From contig JAENVX010000299.1 in assembly GCA_016650355.1 (NCBI GenBank), positions 1-9,113 of the forward strand: a DNA stretch of 9,113 nt, written 5' to 3'. The DNA comes from Bacteroidia bacterium. Lineage in GTDB: Bacteria; Bacteroidota; Bacteroidia; Cytophagales; Cyclobacteriaceae. The notes under the pieces were generated by a model. The model was not told the origin of the DNA, ran no database searches, and saw nothing but the letters and a program-made list of their open reading frames with translations. Below, in pieces: positions 1 through 6,299 of the stretch; within the stretch, counting starts at the first letter, position 1, and each line of letters begins with the position of its first letter. The position numbers were made by a program, and so were the translations under genes.

Positions 1-1550
1 GCAGTATGTATTCGTGAAGTTGTTGCACCTCCAATTAACAGTGGCATAACCATTTTCGCGCGCTCCATCTCTTTGGCAAAATGCACCATCTCTTCCAATG
101 AAGGAGTAATTAACCCACTCAATCCTATAACATCAACTTTCTCCCGATTGGCTGCCTCCAGTATTTTCTCTGCCGGTACCATCACCCCCAGGTCAATGAC
201 ATCATAGTTGTTGCATGCCAGCACTACACCCACAATATTTTTTCCAATGTCGTGCACATCACCTTTTACAGTAGCAAGTAGTATTTTAGGAGCCGCCTGG
301 CCAGTAGTTCCACTTTGCCTTTTCTCTTCTTCCAGGTACGGAGTAAGATAGGCAACTGACTTCTTCATTACTCGTGCACTTTTTACAACCTGTGGCAAAA
401 ACATCTTACCTGCTCCAAACAAGTCGCCCACCACATTCATCCCGGCCATCAATGGACCTTCAATTACATTTAGTGGCTTGCCATATTTTAATCTCGCTTC
501 TTCAGTGTCCGCATCAACAAAATCAATGATACCCTTTACCAAAGCATGCGTAATCCTTTCTTCTACGGTTCCATTTCTCCATAAGTCATCTACTTCTTTT
601 TTCTTAGCAGATCCTTTTACTGATTCAGCAAATTCAAGAAGCCTTTCTGTGGCATCATCTCTCCTGTTCAACAATACATCTTCAACTCGTTCCAGAAGGT
701 CTTTTGGAATCTCATCATAGATTTCCAGCATAGTGGGATTGACAATACCCATATCCATACCATTTTGAATGGCATGATAAAGGAATACTGAATGCATGGC
801 TTCTCTCACTTTCTGGTTTCCGCGAAAGCTGAAGGATACATTGCTTACTCCTCCGCTAACATGTGCATGAGGTAGGTTTGCGCGAATCCATTTTGCTGCT
901 TTGAAAAAATCAAGTGCATAATTTCTATGTTCTTCGATCCCCGTTGCAACGGGAAAAATATTTGGATCAAAAATTATGTCTTGTGGTGCAAAATGAACTT
1001 CGTTGACCAGGATATCATACGCTCTTTTGCAAATGTCTATTCTGCGCTGATATGTGTCGGCCTGGCCATTTTCATCAAATGCCATCACCACCGTGGCAGC
1101 ACCGTATCGTTTCACAAGCTTTGCCTGGCGTTTAAATTCCTCAACGCCACCTTTCATGCTGATGGAATTGACAATTCCCTTTCCCTGAATACATTTTAAT
1201 CCTTCTTCAATTACTTCCCATTTAGATGAATCGATCATTACTGGGATTTTTGAAATCTCTGGCTCTGACGCCATTAAATTCAGGTAACGAACCATGGCTG
1301 CTTTTGAATCAAGCATCCCTTCATCCATGTTCACATCAATAACCTGAGCCCCACCCCTCACCTGATCAAGCGCCACTTCCAGGGCTTCATCGAATTTATC
1401 TTCTTTGATAAGCTTCAAAAATCTCGCTGAGCCAGTTACGTTAGTTCGCTCACCAATGTTAACAAAGTTGGAGCTGGACGTAACCGCTACAGATTCGAGG
1501 CCGCTTAGCTTTAAAGGACGATTGTCAATAGTCGATGGTTGATAGCTCAT
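1..1550 (-). CDS. metH: Cobalamin-dependent methionine synthase, methyltetrahydrofolate- and B12-binding part (C-terminal portion beyond window)
   Basis: This gene encodes the part of B12-dependent methionine synthase that takes the methyl group from 5-methyltetrahydrofolate and passes it through cobalamin to homocysteine. 516 codons are visible and the frame stays open at the left edge. The pterin-binding barrel spans roughly residues 15-290, with NIGERTNVTGS (31-41), DVNMDEGMLD (72-81), MIDSSKW (105-111), FDPNIFPVATGIEEH (194-208) and SGGVSNVSFSFRG (232-244). The B12 cap module follows, with EGPLMAGMNVVGDLFG (364-379) and LPQVVKSARVMK. The cobalamin domain carries DVHDIGKN (431-438), in which His433 should be the lower cobalt ligand, and GLSGLITPS (476-484). 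The SAM-binding reactivation domain is presumably beyond the edge. The homocysteine module is missing and is encoded separately at 1942-2937. The start is the ATG at 1550, which overlaps the stop of the preceding small ORF. Homology to full-length MetH begins at about residue 13 (LKLSGLES); residues 2-11 come from an inverted-repeat arm. The assignment is secure; the exact start is less so. Confidence 0.95.
   Translation of the reverse strand, partial: MSYQPSTIDNRPLKLSGLESVAVTSSSNFVNIGERTNVTGSARFLKLIKEDKFDEALEVALDQVRGGAQVIDVNMDEGMLDSKAAMVRYLNLMASEPEISKIPVMIDSSKWEVIEEGLKCIQGKGIVNSISMKGGVEEFKRQAKLVKRYGAATVVMAFDENGQADTYQRRIDICKRAYDILVNEVHFAPQDIIFDPNIFPVATGIEEHRNYALDFFKAAKWIRANLPHAHVSGGVSNVSFSFRGNQKVREAMHSVFLYHAIQNGMDMGIVNPTMLEIYDEIPKDLLERVEDVLLNRRDDATERLLEFAESVKGSAKKKEVDDLWRNGTVEERITHALVKGIIDFVDADTEEARLKYGKPLNVIEGPLMAGMNVVGDLFGAGKMFLPQVVKSARVMKKSVAYLTPYLEEEKRQSGTTGQAAPKILLATVKGDVHDIGKNIVGVVLACNNYDVIDLGVMVPAEKILEAANREKVDVIGLSGLITPSLEEMVHFAKEMERAKMVMPLLIGGATTSRIHT
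1516..1545. repeat. Inverted-repeat arm (metH side) of the four-helix-bundle cassette
   Basis: This 30-bp arm matches the reverse complement of 1928-1957 at 26 of 30 positions by hand count; the inner 22 bp (1524-1545) match at 20 of 22. It reads as four consecutive 7-bp units of the form RGTCNAT with small variations, plus a trailing AG. It lies inside the 5' end of the downstream metH gene and encodes about residues 2-11 of that protein. The start codon lies immediately beyond it on the cassette side. Confidence 0.85.
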
Positions 1551-1903
1551 GAGCGAATTGAATAACGTAATGCCTGAATACTTTTAACAACCTCTGAGAG
1601 ATAGTTGTAGAAGTGATCAAATTCCTGATCGCTAATTAGCTTTCTTCTCTTGGCGAGATGAAAGCAACTTACTACTTCAATCGCTGACCGAAGTGCATAC
1701 CCTAAAAATTTATTAAACTCGGGATTAGATTGGCCTGTTGATCCTTCTGCAATATTCAATGCTATTGAATCCGTTGCCCTTTTTAATTGCGATGTAAGAA
1801 TAAACAATTCCTCCTTGGGAAATTTCTTAGTCAATTCCGAAACCTGACCCGATAATTCAATTGCACTTTGCCACACTTTCAAATTCTCAAACTTAAACGC
1901 CAT
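1547..1903 (-). CDS. Four-helix-bundle protein of the S23 / 23S-rRNA intervening-sequence family
   Basis: This 118-aa protein belongs to the four-helix-bundle family first seen in intervening sequences of bacterial 23S rRNA and distantly related to the Avd accessory proteins of diversity-generating retroelements. Its signature is clear: FENLKVWQSAIEL near the start (5-17), LTKKFPKEELFILTSQLKRATDSIALNIAEGS (24-55), then the FNKFLGYALRSAIEV helix and a C-terminal SIQALRYSIRS. The length is normal for the family. No enzymatic residues are known for the family and its cellular role is unclear; oligomeric nucleic-acid binding has been proposed for relatives. The ORF starts 38 nt after the stop of the homocysteine-module gene. 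Its TGA stop overlaps the ATG of the downstream metH part (ATGA), which suggests translational coupling. The stretch before its ATG is very AT-rich and shows no Shine-Dalgarno or promoter of its own, so it is probably read from the metH transcript. Family assignment is firm; function is unknown. Confidence 0.9.
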   Translation of the reverse strand: MAFKFENLKVWQSAIELSGQVSELTKKFPKEELFILTSQLKRATDSIALNIAEGSTGQSNPEFNKFLGYALRSAIEVVSCFHLAKRRKLISDQEFDHFYNYLSEVVKSIQALRYSIRS

Positions 1904-1927
1904 ATTATTTATATTAATAATTATAAC

Positions 1928-1957
1928 CTATGAACCATGGACTATTGACTATCGACC
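1928..1957. repeat. Inverted-repeat arm (homocysteine-module side) of the four-helix-bundle cassette
   Basis: This is the partner of the arm at 1516-1545. On the minus strand it reads as the 7-bp units GGTCGAT, AGTCAAT, AGTCCAT and GGTTCAT followed by AG. The four mismatches to the other arm do not disturb the 7-bp phase. Its outer half encodes the last residues of the homocysteine module (VDSQ) and supplies that gene's TAG stop; its inner half is the spacer before the four-helix-bundle ORF. Confidence 0.85.
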
Positions 1958-2937
1958 ACTCTAGGCTTAAACCTACTTGCAACTTCTGCTATTTTCTTAA
2001 TATGCTCAGGTGTAGTTCCACAACACCCGCCAACAATGTTCACCAATCCTTCTTTTAAAAACTCCTCAATTTGTTCAGCCATTTCTTTTGGACTTTGATC
2101 GTAATGACCAAACTCATTTGGTAAACCAGCATTCGGATATGCACTTACAAAGAAAGGCGCTTGCTCATTTAATATCTGGAGATAAGGTCTTAACTGCTTA
2201 GCACCTAATGCACAATTTAATCCTACACTAAGTAATGGAACGTGCGAAATAGAAATTAGGAATGCATCGGTTGTTTGACCAGAAAGAGTTCGTCCACTGG
2301 CATCTGTGATTGTACCTGATACCATTATAGGAAGCTCCTTTCCGATCTCCTCATACACTTCCTGAATTGCGAAAAGGCAAGCCTTAGCATTTAAGGTATC
2401 GAAGATCGTTTCAACTAATAACAGATCAGAACCACCATCTATTAAACCTTTTGCTTGCTCTTTATAAGCATTTTTAAGTTCATCAAAAGTTATAGCTCGA
2501 TAGCCAGGATTATTCACATCCGGAGATAATGACAATGTTCGGTTTGTGGGTCCCATCGCACCAGCAACGAACCGGGGCTTTGCTGGGTCTTTCTTGGTTA
2601 TCTCATCGGCAACTTCTTTGGCAATCTTAGCAGACTGAAAATTAAGTTCATAAGCAATACTCGCCAGGTGATAATCAGCTTGTGCAATTGAAGTGCTGCT
2701 GAACGTATTCGTTTCAATAATATCAGCTCCGGCCTCAAAGTACTGGCGATGAATATCTTTTATGATATCCGGTCGGGTGATTGACAACAAGTCGTTATTG
2801 CCTTTTACCAAATGCATGTGATCCTTAAATCGCTGTCCTCGGAAATCTTCTTCCTCAAGTGGATGTCTTTGAATCATCGTGCCCATTGCACCATCCAGTA
2901 CAAGGATCCGTTCCTTTAAAATGTCTTGTATTTTCAC
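1942..2937 (-). CDS. metH: Methionine synthase homocysteine-binding (zinc) module, separate polypeptide
   Basis: This 331-aa protein corresponds to the first module of cobalamin-dependent methionine synthase: a TIM barrel that binds homocysteine through zinc and accepts the methyl group from methylcobalamin. Visible family features are ILVLDGAMGTMIQ (11-23), GADIIETNTFSSTS (70-83), FVAGAMGPTNRTLS (123-136), LLLVETIFDTLNAKA (172-186) and VSGTITDASGRTLSGQT. The three expected zinc cysteines are present: Cys242 in GLNCALG and the Cys305-Cys306 pair in GGCCGTTPEHI. The protein ends just where a fused MetH would enter the linker to its folate module, and the missing modules follow at 1-1550, so the two chains should form one enzyme. 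The start is the GTG at 2937, directly after an AGGAAAGA ribosome-binding site. It fits the usual N-terminus, and no better start is nearby. Translation is likely controlled by the SAM riboswitch immediately upstream. The last residues (VDSQ) and the stop come from an inverted-repeat arm. A stand-alone betaine- or S-methylmethionine-dependent homocysteine methyltransferase is less likely, given the downstream partner. Confidence 0.93.
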   Translation of the reverse strand: MKIQDILKERILVLDGAMGTMIQRHPLEEEDFRGQRFKDHMHLVKGNNDLLSITRPDIIKDIHRQYFEAGADIIETNTFSSTSIAQADYHLASIAYELNFQSAKIAKEVADEITKKDPAKPRFVAGAMGPTNRTLSLSPDVNNPGYRAITFDELKNAYKEQAKGLIDGGSDLLLVETIFDTLNAKACLFAIQEVYEEIGKELPIMVSGTITDASGRTLSGQTTDAFLISISHVPLLSVGLNCALGAKQLRPYLQILNEQAPFFVSAYPNAGLPNEFGHYDQSPKEMAEQIEEFLKEGLVNIVGGCCGTTPEHIKKIAEVASRFKPRVVDSQ

Positions 2938-2991
2938 TCTTTCCTGAATTATTATTTCGTGTTATTCAGAAAGAGCCGTATAAGATTGGCC
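2938..2991 (-). promoter_or_regulatory. Riboswitch expression platform with sequestered ribosome-binding site
   Basis: Between the aptamer and the GTG start lies CTTTCTGAATAA (minus strand, 2973-2962). It can make two competing pairings. With the 5' edge of the aptamer (TTATTCAGAAAG, 3100-3089) it forms a perfect 12-bp helix that would destroy aptamer helix P1. With ATTCAGGAAAG (2949-2939), which contains the ribosome-binding site, it forms a hairpin of 10 pairs with one bulged G. The inferred logic is that SAM stabilises P1, frees this strand to cover the ribosome-binding site and turns translation off. Without SAM the strand is held by the aptamer's 5' side and the site is open. There is no U-tract, which argues against a transcription terminator. 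Confidence 0.65.
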
Positions 2992-3102
2992 GCTTATCTT
3001 TTCCACAAAATCTGTGGAGGGGAGTTAGCACAACATACCTTCTATTCGGCACAAGTTGCTAAGACTTCATCGGGCCCAATCCCTCAGTCTTTCTGAATAA
3101 GC
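2992..3102 (-). ncRNA. SAM-I (S-box) riboswitch aptamer
   Basis: The leader of the methionine synthase unit carries the S-box core in order. Helix P1 pairs GCTTATT (3102-3096) with GATAAGC (2998-2992), followed by the CAGAAAG junction. P2 pairs AGACT (3090-3086) with AGTCT (3066-3062) around GAGGGATTGGGCCCGATGA, which holds the kink-turn and pseudoknot region. Next come TAGCAAC, P3, the conserved GTGCTAACTCC (3031-3021), and P4, with TCCACA (3018-3013) pairing with TGTGGA (3007-3002). These match the family consensus as I remember it. S-box RNAs bind S-adenosylmethionine and repress sulphur-amino-acid genes, which fits the methionine synthase gene downstream. A weak -7-like element TTTCTTTG (3114-3107) lies just upstream, with no convincing -33 partner. 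The call rests on motif order and helices read by eye. Confidence 0.88.
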
Positions 3103-3194
3103 AATGCAAAGAAACTCATTATGTTGCTAAAAATGAAGTTTCAATCTGCTTATTTTGTAGTTGTATTATTAATCAAAGGCCATTAACAATTATT

Positions 3195-4100
3195 TTGAAA
3201 CTTGCTGCAATCGACATAGGTTCAAACGCCATCCGTCTTCAAATCTCAACCGTTTTAGACCAGGGCTCTACCGTTATCTTTAAGAAACTTGAATACGTAC
3301 GTTTTCCTCTGCGATTGGGACACGATGTATTCTCGACTAATCGGATTAGCCAGGTAAGCATGGATAAGTTTAAAAAACTTATGAAGACCTATAAGTTACT
3401 ATTAGAGTTATATGAGGTAGATGATTCGATGTTTTGTGCCACCTCGGCAATGCGAGAGTCTGAAAACGGAGACCAACTCGTCAAAGAAGTACTGGAGGAG
3501 CTCGGTATAACCATTCATGTGATTGATGGCCATAAGGAGGCTTATCTTATCAACAGGGCAATTAGTTCATACCTTACCGACAAAACCTATCTGCACATAG
3601 ACGTTGGCGGTGGTAGCACTGAACTAAACCTCTATGTGGAAGGGAAAAAGATTAAGACTCGGTCTTTTAAAGTCGGTTCAGTACGTGTTTTGGAACATCA
3701 CGATTCCCCAATCATGTGGGAGGATATGGAGCACTGGATAAAGGAAAATGTAAAGAAACAATACGGAACAGTAACCTCAGTAGGAACAGGTGGTAACATC
3801 AGCAAAATTTTTGAACTGGCAAAGCTTAAGGCTGGAAAAACCATGACCTTAAATCGGGTAAAGGGAATAAAAAAGATTGTGGAAGATCTTAGTATCGAGC
3901 AACGTATCTATGATCTACAAATGAATCCTGACCGCGCTGACGTAATAGTGCCAGCAAGCGATATCTACATTAAAGTAATGGAGTGGGCTAAATCCAAGTC
4001 GATCCTCGTTCCTGATGTGGGACTGAAAGATGGGATGCTGTTGTTTTTATTTGACAAAAATAAGAGCCAGAAGAAAATCGAGTTTAGAGGGTCATTCTAA
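3195..4100 (+). CDS. ppx: Short exopolyphosphatase / GppA-type phosphatase (Ppx/GppA family)
   Basis: This 301-aa protein of the Ppx/GppA family has the ASKHA (actin-like) fold and splits phosphate from polyphosphate or from pppGpp. Nucleotide/phosphate-loop motifs appear in order: AAIDIGSNAIRL (4-15), ATSAMRES (82-89), GHKEAYLI with the candidate catalytic Glu115, DVGGGSTEL (136-144), SVGTGGNISKI (195-205), RADVIVPA (247-254) and GLKDGML (276-282). It covers only the two actin-like domains and lacks the C-terminal HD-like extension of the roughly 500-aa enterobacterial enzymes. The start is a TTG at 3195, the only start codon placed correctly for the conserved N-terminus (MKLAAIDIGSN); no in-frame ATG lies just upstream, and no strong ribosome-binding site is visible. 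The gene runs convergently into ppk, with 3 bp between the stop codons. Whether polyphosphate or pppGpp is the main substrate cannot be told from sequence; the ppk neighbour favours polyphosphate. Confidence 0.88.
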   Translation: MKLAAIDIGSNAIRLQISTVLDQGSTVIFKKLEYVRFPLRLGHDVFSTNRISQVSMDKFKKLMKTYKLLLELYEVDDSMFCATSAMRESENGDQLVKEVLEELGITIHVIDGHKEAYLINRAISSYLTDKTYLHIDVGGGSTELNLYVEGKKIKTRSFKVGSVRVLEHHDSPIMWEDMEHWIKENVKKQYGTVTSVGTGGNISKIFELAKLKAGKTMTLNRVKGIKKIVEDLSIEQRIYDLQMNPDRADVIVPASDIYIKVMEWAKSKSILVPDVGLKDGMLLFLFDKNKSQKKIEFRGSF

Positions 4101-4109
4101 ATCTTAGAA
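4095..4109. other. Palindrome spanning both convergent stop codons (weak bidirectional terminator candidate)
   Basis: TTCTAA-ATC-TTAGAA is a perfect 6-bp inverted repeat with a 3-nt loop between ppx and ppk. It contains the TAA stops of both genes, each preceded by a TTC Phe codon. The stem is AT-rich and no T-tract follows, so a terminator role is doubtful. The symmetry may simply reflect both genes ending in Phe-stop. Confidence 0.3.
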
Positions 4110-6248
4110 CAATTTAACATCCTGCACCGTCTCAGGGGTAACATTATAAAATTCCTTATGCAAATTGAAGACTTGCTCACCATTCTGCTCTTTTATAGTA
4201 TAGCGACCATCCTCTTTAAGAGTATATGAGTTGACATTGTCTTTAAGATTGTATCGCAAAATATTCATGGCTTGCTTTTTCAAGGAATCTTGCTCCAAAA
4301 GAAATAGTGATTCAATTCTTCGATCAAAACTTCTTACCATGGCATCAGCGCTGCCCATATAAACTTTGGGATTTCCTGCGTTGTGAAAATAGTAAATCCT
4401 TGAATGCTCTAAATAATCTCCTACAATGGAGATTACTTCAATATTCTCACTCAACCCTTTTCTGCCAGGTCGCAAACAACACATGCCACGAACAATAAGT
4501 TTGATCTGCACCCCAGCCTGAGAGGCTTCGTACAATGTGTCAATTAATTCTTTGTCCTGGATGGAATTGAATTTAATTATTATTCCTGCGGCAATTCCAT
4601 TTCGAGCATTCTCCGCTTCAATATTTACCAGATTACAAAGTTGAATTCGCATATCGCGTGGTGAAGTAATCAGATTTCGATAAGCTGAAGGTTGAGAGTG
4701 GCCTGTGATAACGTTAAAAAACTCGGATACATCATTACCATATACTTCACTGGCAGTCAGTAGTCCTACGTCTGTATAAAGTCTTGATGTGACCTCGTTA
4801 TAATTTCCTGTTGCCAAGTGAACATACCGATAAACTCGTCCAGGTTCCTGTCGGACAATCAAAAGTAGTTTGGTATGTGTCTTCAAACTACTTACCCCAT
4901 AGATGACAAAGCAACCGGCCTTCTGTAAACGCTGCGCTTCTCGTAAATTATTCTCTTCGTCAAAACGTGCCTTCACTTCAAAAAGAACCGAAACATGCTT
5001 TCCGTTTTCTGCTGCTCTCAGAAGCGCTGCAGTGATCCGTGACTCTTTGGCAACTCTGTAAATAGTAATCTTTATTGATAGTACTTTAGGATCATCTGCA
5101 GCCTTCTCAACCAGTTCCAGTACTGGGCTAATTGAATCGTATGGATGGTGCAAAAGTATATCACGCTCTTTTAGAACATCAAACAAATCGCGAGAACCAT
5201 ATTCAGGGAATGAGACTGGCTTGCGAGGCTCGGGTAATGAAGCCTTCTTTTCTTTAAACTCTTTGTGATTTATGATCTGACCAAGTCCACTAAAATCGAG
5301 CAACCCATCAGCTGAAAGGTGAATCACATTGTCATCTGCAAGATCCCATTGAATTTTCAACAACCTTAGTAGCCAAGGGTCTGGATTTTCGCAAATTTCC
5401 AGCCTCACTACTCTACCCGTTCTGCGGGTTTGTAATTTCCTTTTTAATTCCTCCAGAAAATTTGATTCAATGTCTTCACTTTCCTCAAGTGTAAAGTCAC
5501 CATTTCGATTAATTCTAAAGAGATTGATACTTAAAATTTCAACATTGCGAAATAGCACATGAACATTGCTCCGGATGATTTCTTCTATTGGCACAAATAA
5601 AATCAAACCATCGGGGCTCAAGATTTCAAAGAACCGTGGAATGTTGCTGGGTACTTGAATAAAACATGCTCGTTGTTGATTGACCGACTCACCAGCAACT
5701 TTTGTGACTATCCCGAATAAGAGTCGGTTATTCTTAAGCGTTGGGAATGTGTGGTACCCATCAAATACCATCGGGGTAAGCATTGGATAAACGGTGCGTC
5801 TAAAATATTCATCCACCAGATTTGTTTGTTCTGGAGACAAGGCTTTATAGTCGGCTATCTTAAACCCATTCTTTTCAAAAAGTGGAATTAATTTTTTTAC
5901 GAAATAGTCATGTTGTTCATGAACAAAACGCTCTATCTCGCCAAGCAACAACTTCCGAAATGGGGTTTCGCGAAGGCCACTGTAATCATATCTTTCTTTG
6001 CCATAGTCCAGGTAATTATATAAACTACCTAATCGAATGGTGCAAAACTCATCGATATTGGAAGCCGTAATTGCAAAAAATCTAAGCCTGTCAAAAATAC
6101 TACGATCAATGTGTTTTGCCTGATCGAGTACCCGATAATTGAACTGAAGCCAGCTAAGGTCACGACTGATGTAGTTACTATCAAATATTTGTTGATGTAT
6201 CTTATTTTCTGTTTTAGGTAGAGTATCGACCGCGCTCACAACATCCAA
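4104..6248 (-). CDS. ppk1: Polyphosphate kinase 1
   Basis: This enzyme reversibly transfers the terminal phosphate of ATP onto long-chain polyphosphate, usually at the inner membrane face. The 714-aa length is typical. The N-terminal domain begins with NYISRDLSWLQFNYRVL (25-41), followed by the head domain and the two phospholipase-D-like catalytic domains. Key residues are present. SLKTHTK carries His458, equivalent to the autophosphorylated His435 of the E. coli enzyme. YLEHSRIY carries His615, equivalent to His592. Arg398 (ITIYRVA) and Arg428 (VKARFDEE) match the active-site arginines. YRYVHLATGNYNE (473-485) and LIVRGMCCLRPG (584-595) are also conserved. No ATG lies near the front. The TTG at 6248 gives the longest frame; a GTG at codon 4 is the alternative, and the first internal Met is far inside the conserved region. 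The gene starts 51 nt after gyrB on the same strand, so readthrough is possible. It faces ppx tail to tail. Confidence 0.96.
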   Translation of the reverse strand: MDVVSAVDTLPKTENKIHQQIFDSNYISRDLSWLQFNYRVLDQAKHIDRSIFDRLRFFAITASNIDEFCTIRLGSLYNYLDYGKERYDYSGLRETPFRKLLLGEIERFVHEQHDYFVKKLIPLFEKNGFKIADYKALSPEQTNLVDEYFRRTVYPMLTPMVFDGYHTFPTLKNNRLLFGIVTKVAGESVNQQRACFIQVPSNIPRFFEILSPDGLILFVPIEEIIRSNVHVLFRNVEILSINLFRINRNGDFTLEESEDIESNFLEELKRKLQTRRTGRVVRLEICENPDPWLLRLLKIQWDLADDNVIHLSADGLLDFSGLGQIINHKEFKEKKASLPEPRKPVSFPEYGSRDLFDVLKERDILLHHPYDSISPVLELVEKAADDPKVLSIKITIYRVAKESRITAALLRAAENGKHVSVLFEVKARFDEENNLREAQRLQKAGCFVIYGVSSLKTHTKLLLIVRQEPGRVYRYVHLATGNYNEVTSRLYTDVGLLTASEVYGNDVSEFFNVITGHSQPSAYRNLITSPRDMRIQLCNLVNIEAENARNGIAAGIIIKFNSIQDKELIDTLYEASQAGVQIKLIVRGMCCLRPGRKGLSENIEVISIVGDYLEHSRIYYFHNAGNPKVYMGSADAMVRSFDRRIESLFLLEQDSLKKQAMNILRYNLKDNVNSYTLKEDGRYTIKEQNGEQVFNLHKEFYNVTPETVQDVKLF

Positions 6249-6299
6249 AATTTTATTTCCGAGTTATCTAATTCCTGATTCTTAAAAATTGCTAGAACG

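Larger units (their letters stand above)
1516..1957 (-). mobile_element. Putative intervening cassette: four-helix-bundle ORF enclosed by heptamer-built inverted repeats
   Basis: A 442-bp unit consists of one 118-codon ORF between 30-bp imperfect inverted repeats (26/30). It sits exactly at the junction between the homocysteine module and the folate/B12 module of methionine synthase. Its outer arms encode the C-terminus of the first protein and the N-terminus of the second. What is seen is the repeat pair, the enclosed S23-type ORF and the position at the enzyme seam. Calling it mobile is inference: no transposase, reverse transcriptase or recombinase is present, and no target-site duplication stands out. 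S23-family proteins are known from intervening sequences in 23S rRNA genes, which are also bounded by complementary ends. As RNA the arms could form a stem of about 30 positions with four mismatches, looping out the small ORF. An ordinary small gene next to a repeat family is the alternative. Confidence 0.5.

Noticed and set aside
478..1199. Small plus-strand open frames at 478-720 and 927-1199
   Set aside because: They lie antisense within the strongly conserved metH coding sequence and their translations resemble no protein.
1547..1903. Diversity-generating retroelement accessory protein (Avd)
   Set aside because: The protein is in the same broad four-helix-bundle family, but no reverse transcriptase and no template/variable repeat pair is present in the window.
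2859..3062. 67-codon plus-strand open frame across the metH leader
   Set aside because: It is antisense to the riboswitch and the start of the homocysteine module, which explain the sequence fully.
3124..3157. Promoter for ppx (TTG at 3124, TTATTTTG at 3150-3157)
   Set aside because: The -7 element deviates from TAnnTTTG and the spacing of 23 bp is outside the usual 19-21 bp.
4095..4109. Strong intrinsic terminator between ppx and ppk
   Set aside because: The palindrome is only 6 bp, AT-rich and without a T-tract; it is kept only as a weak candidate.
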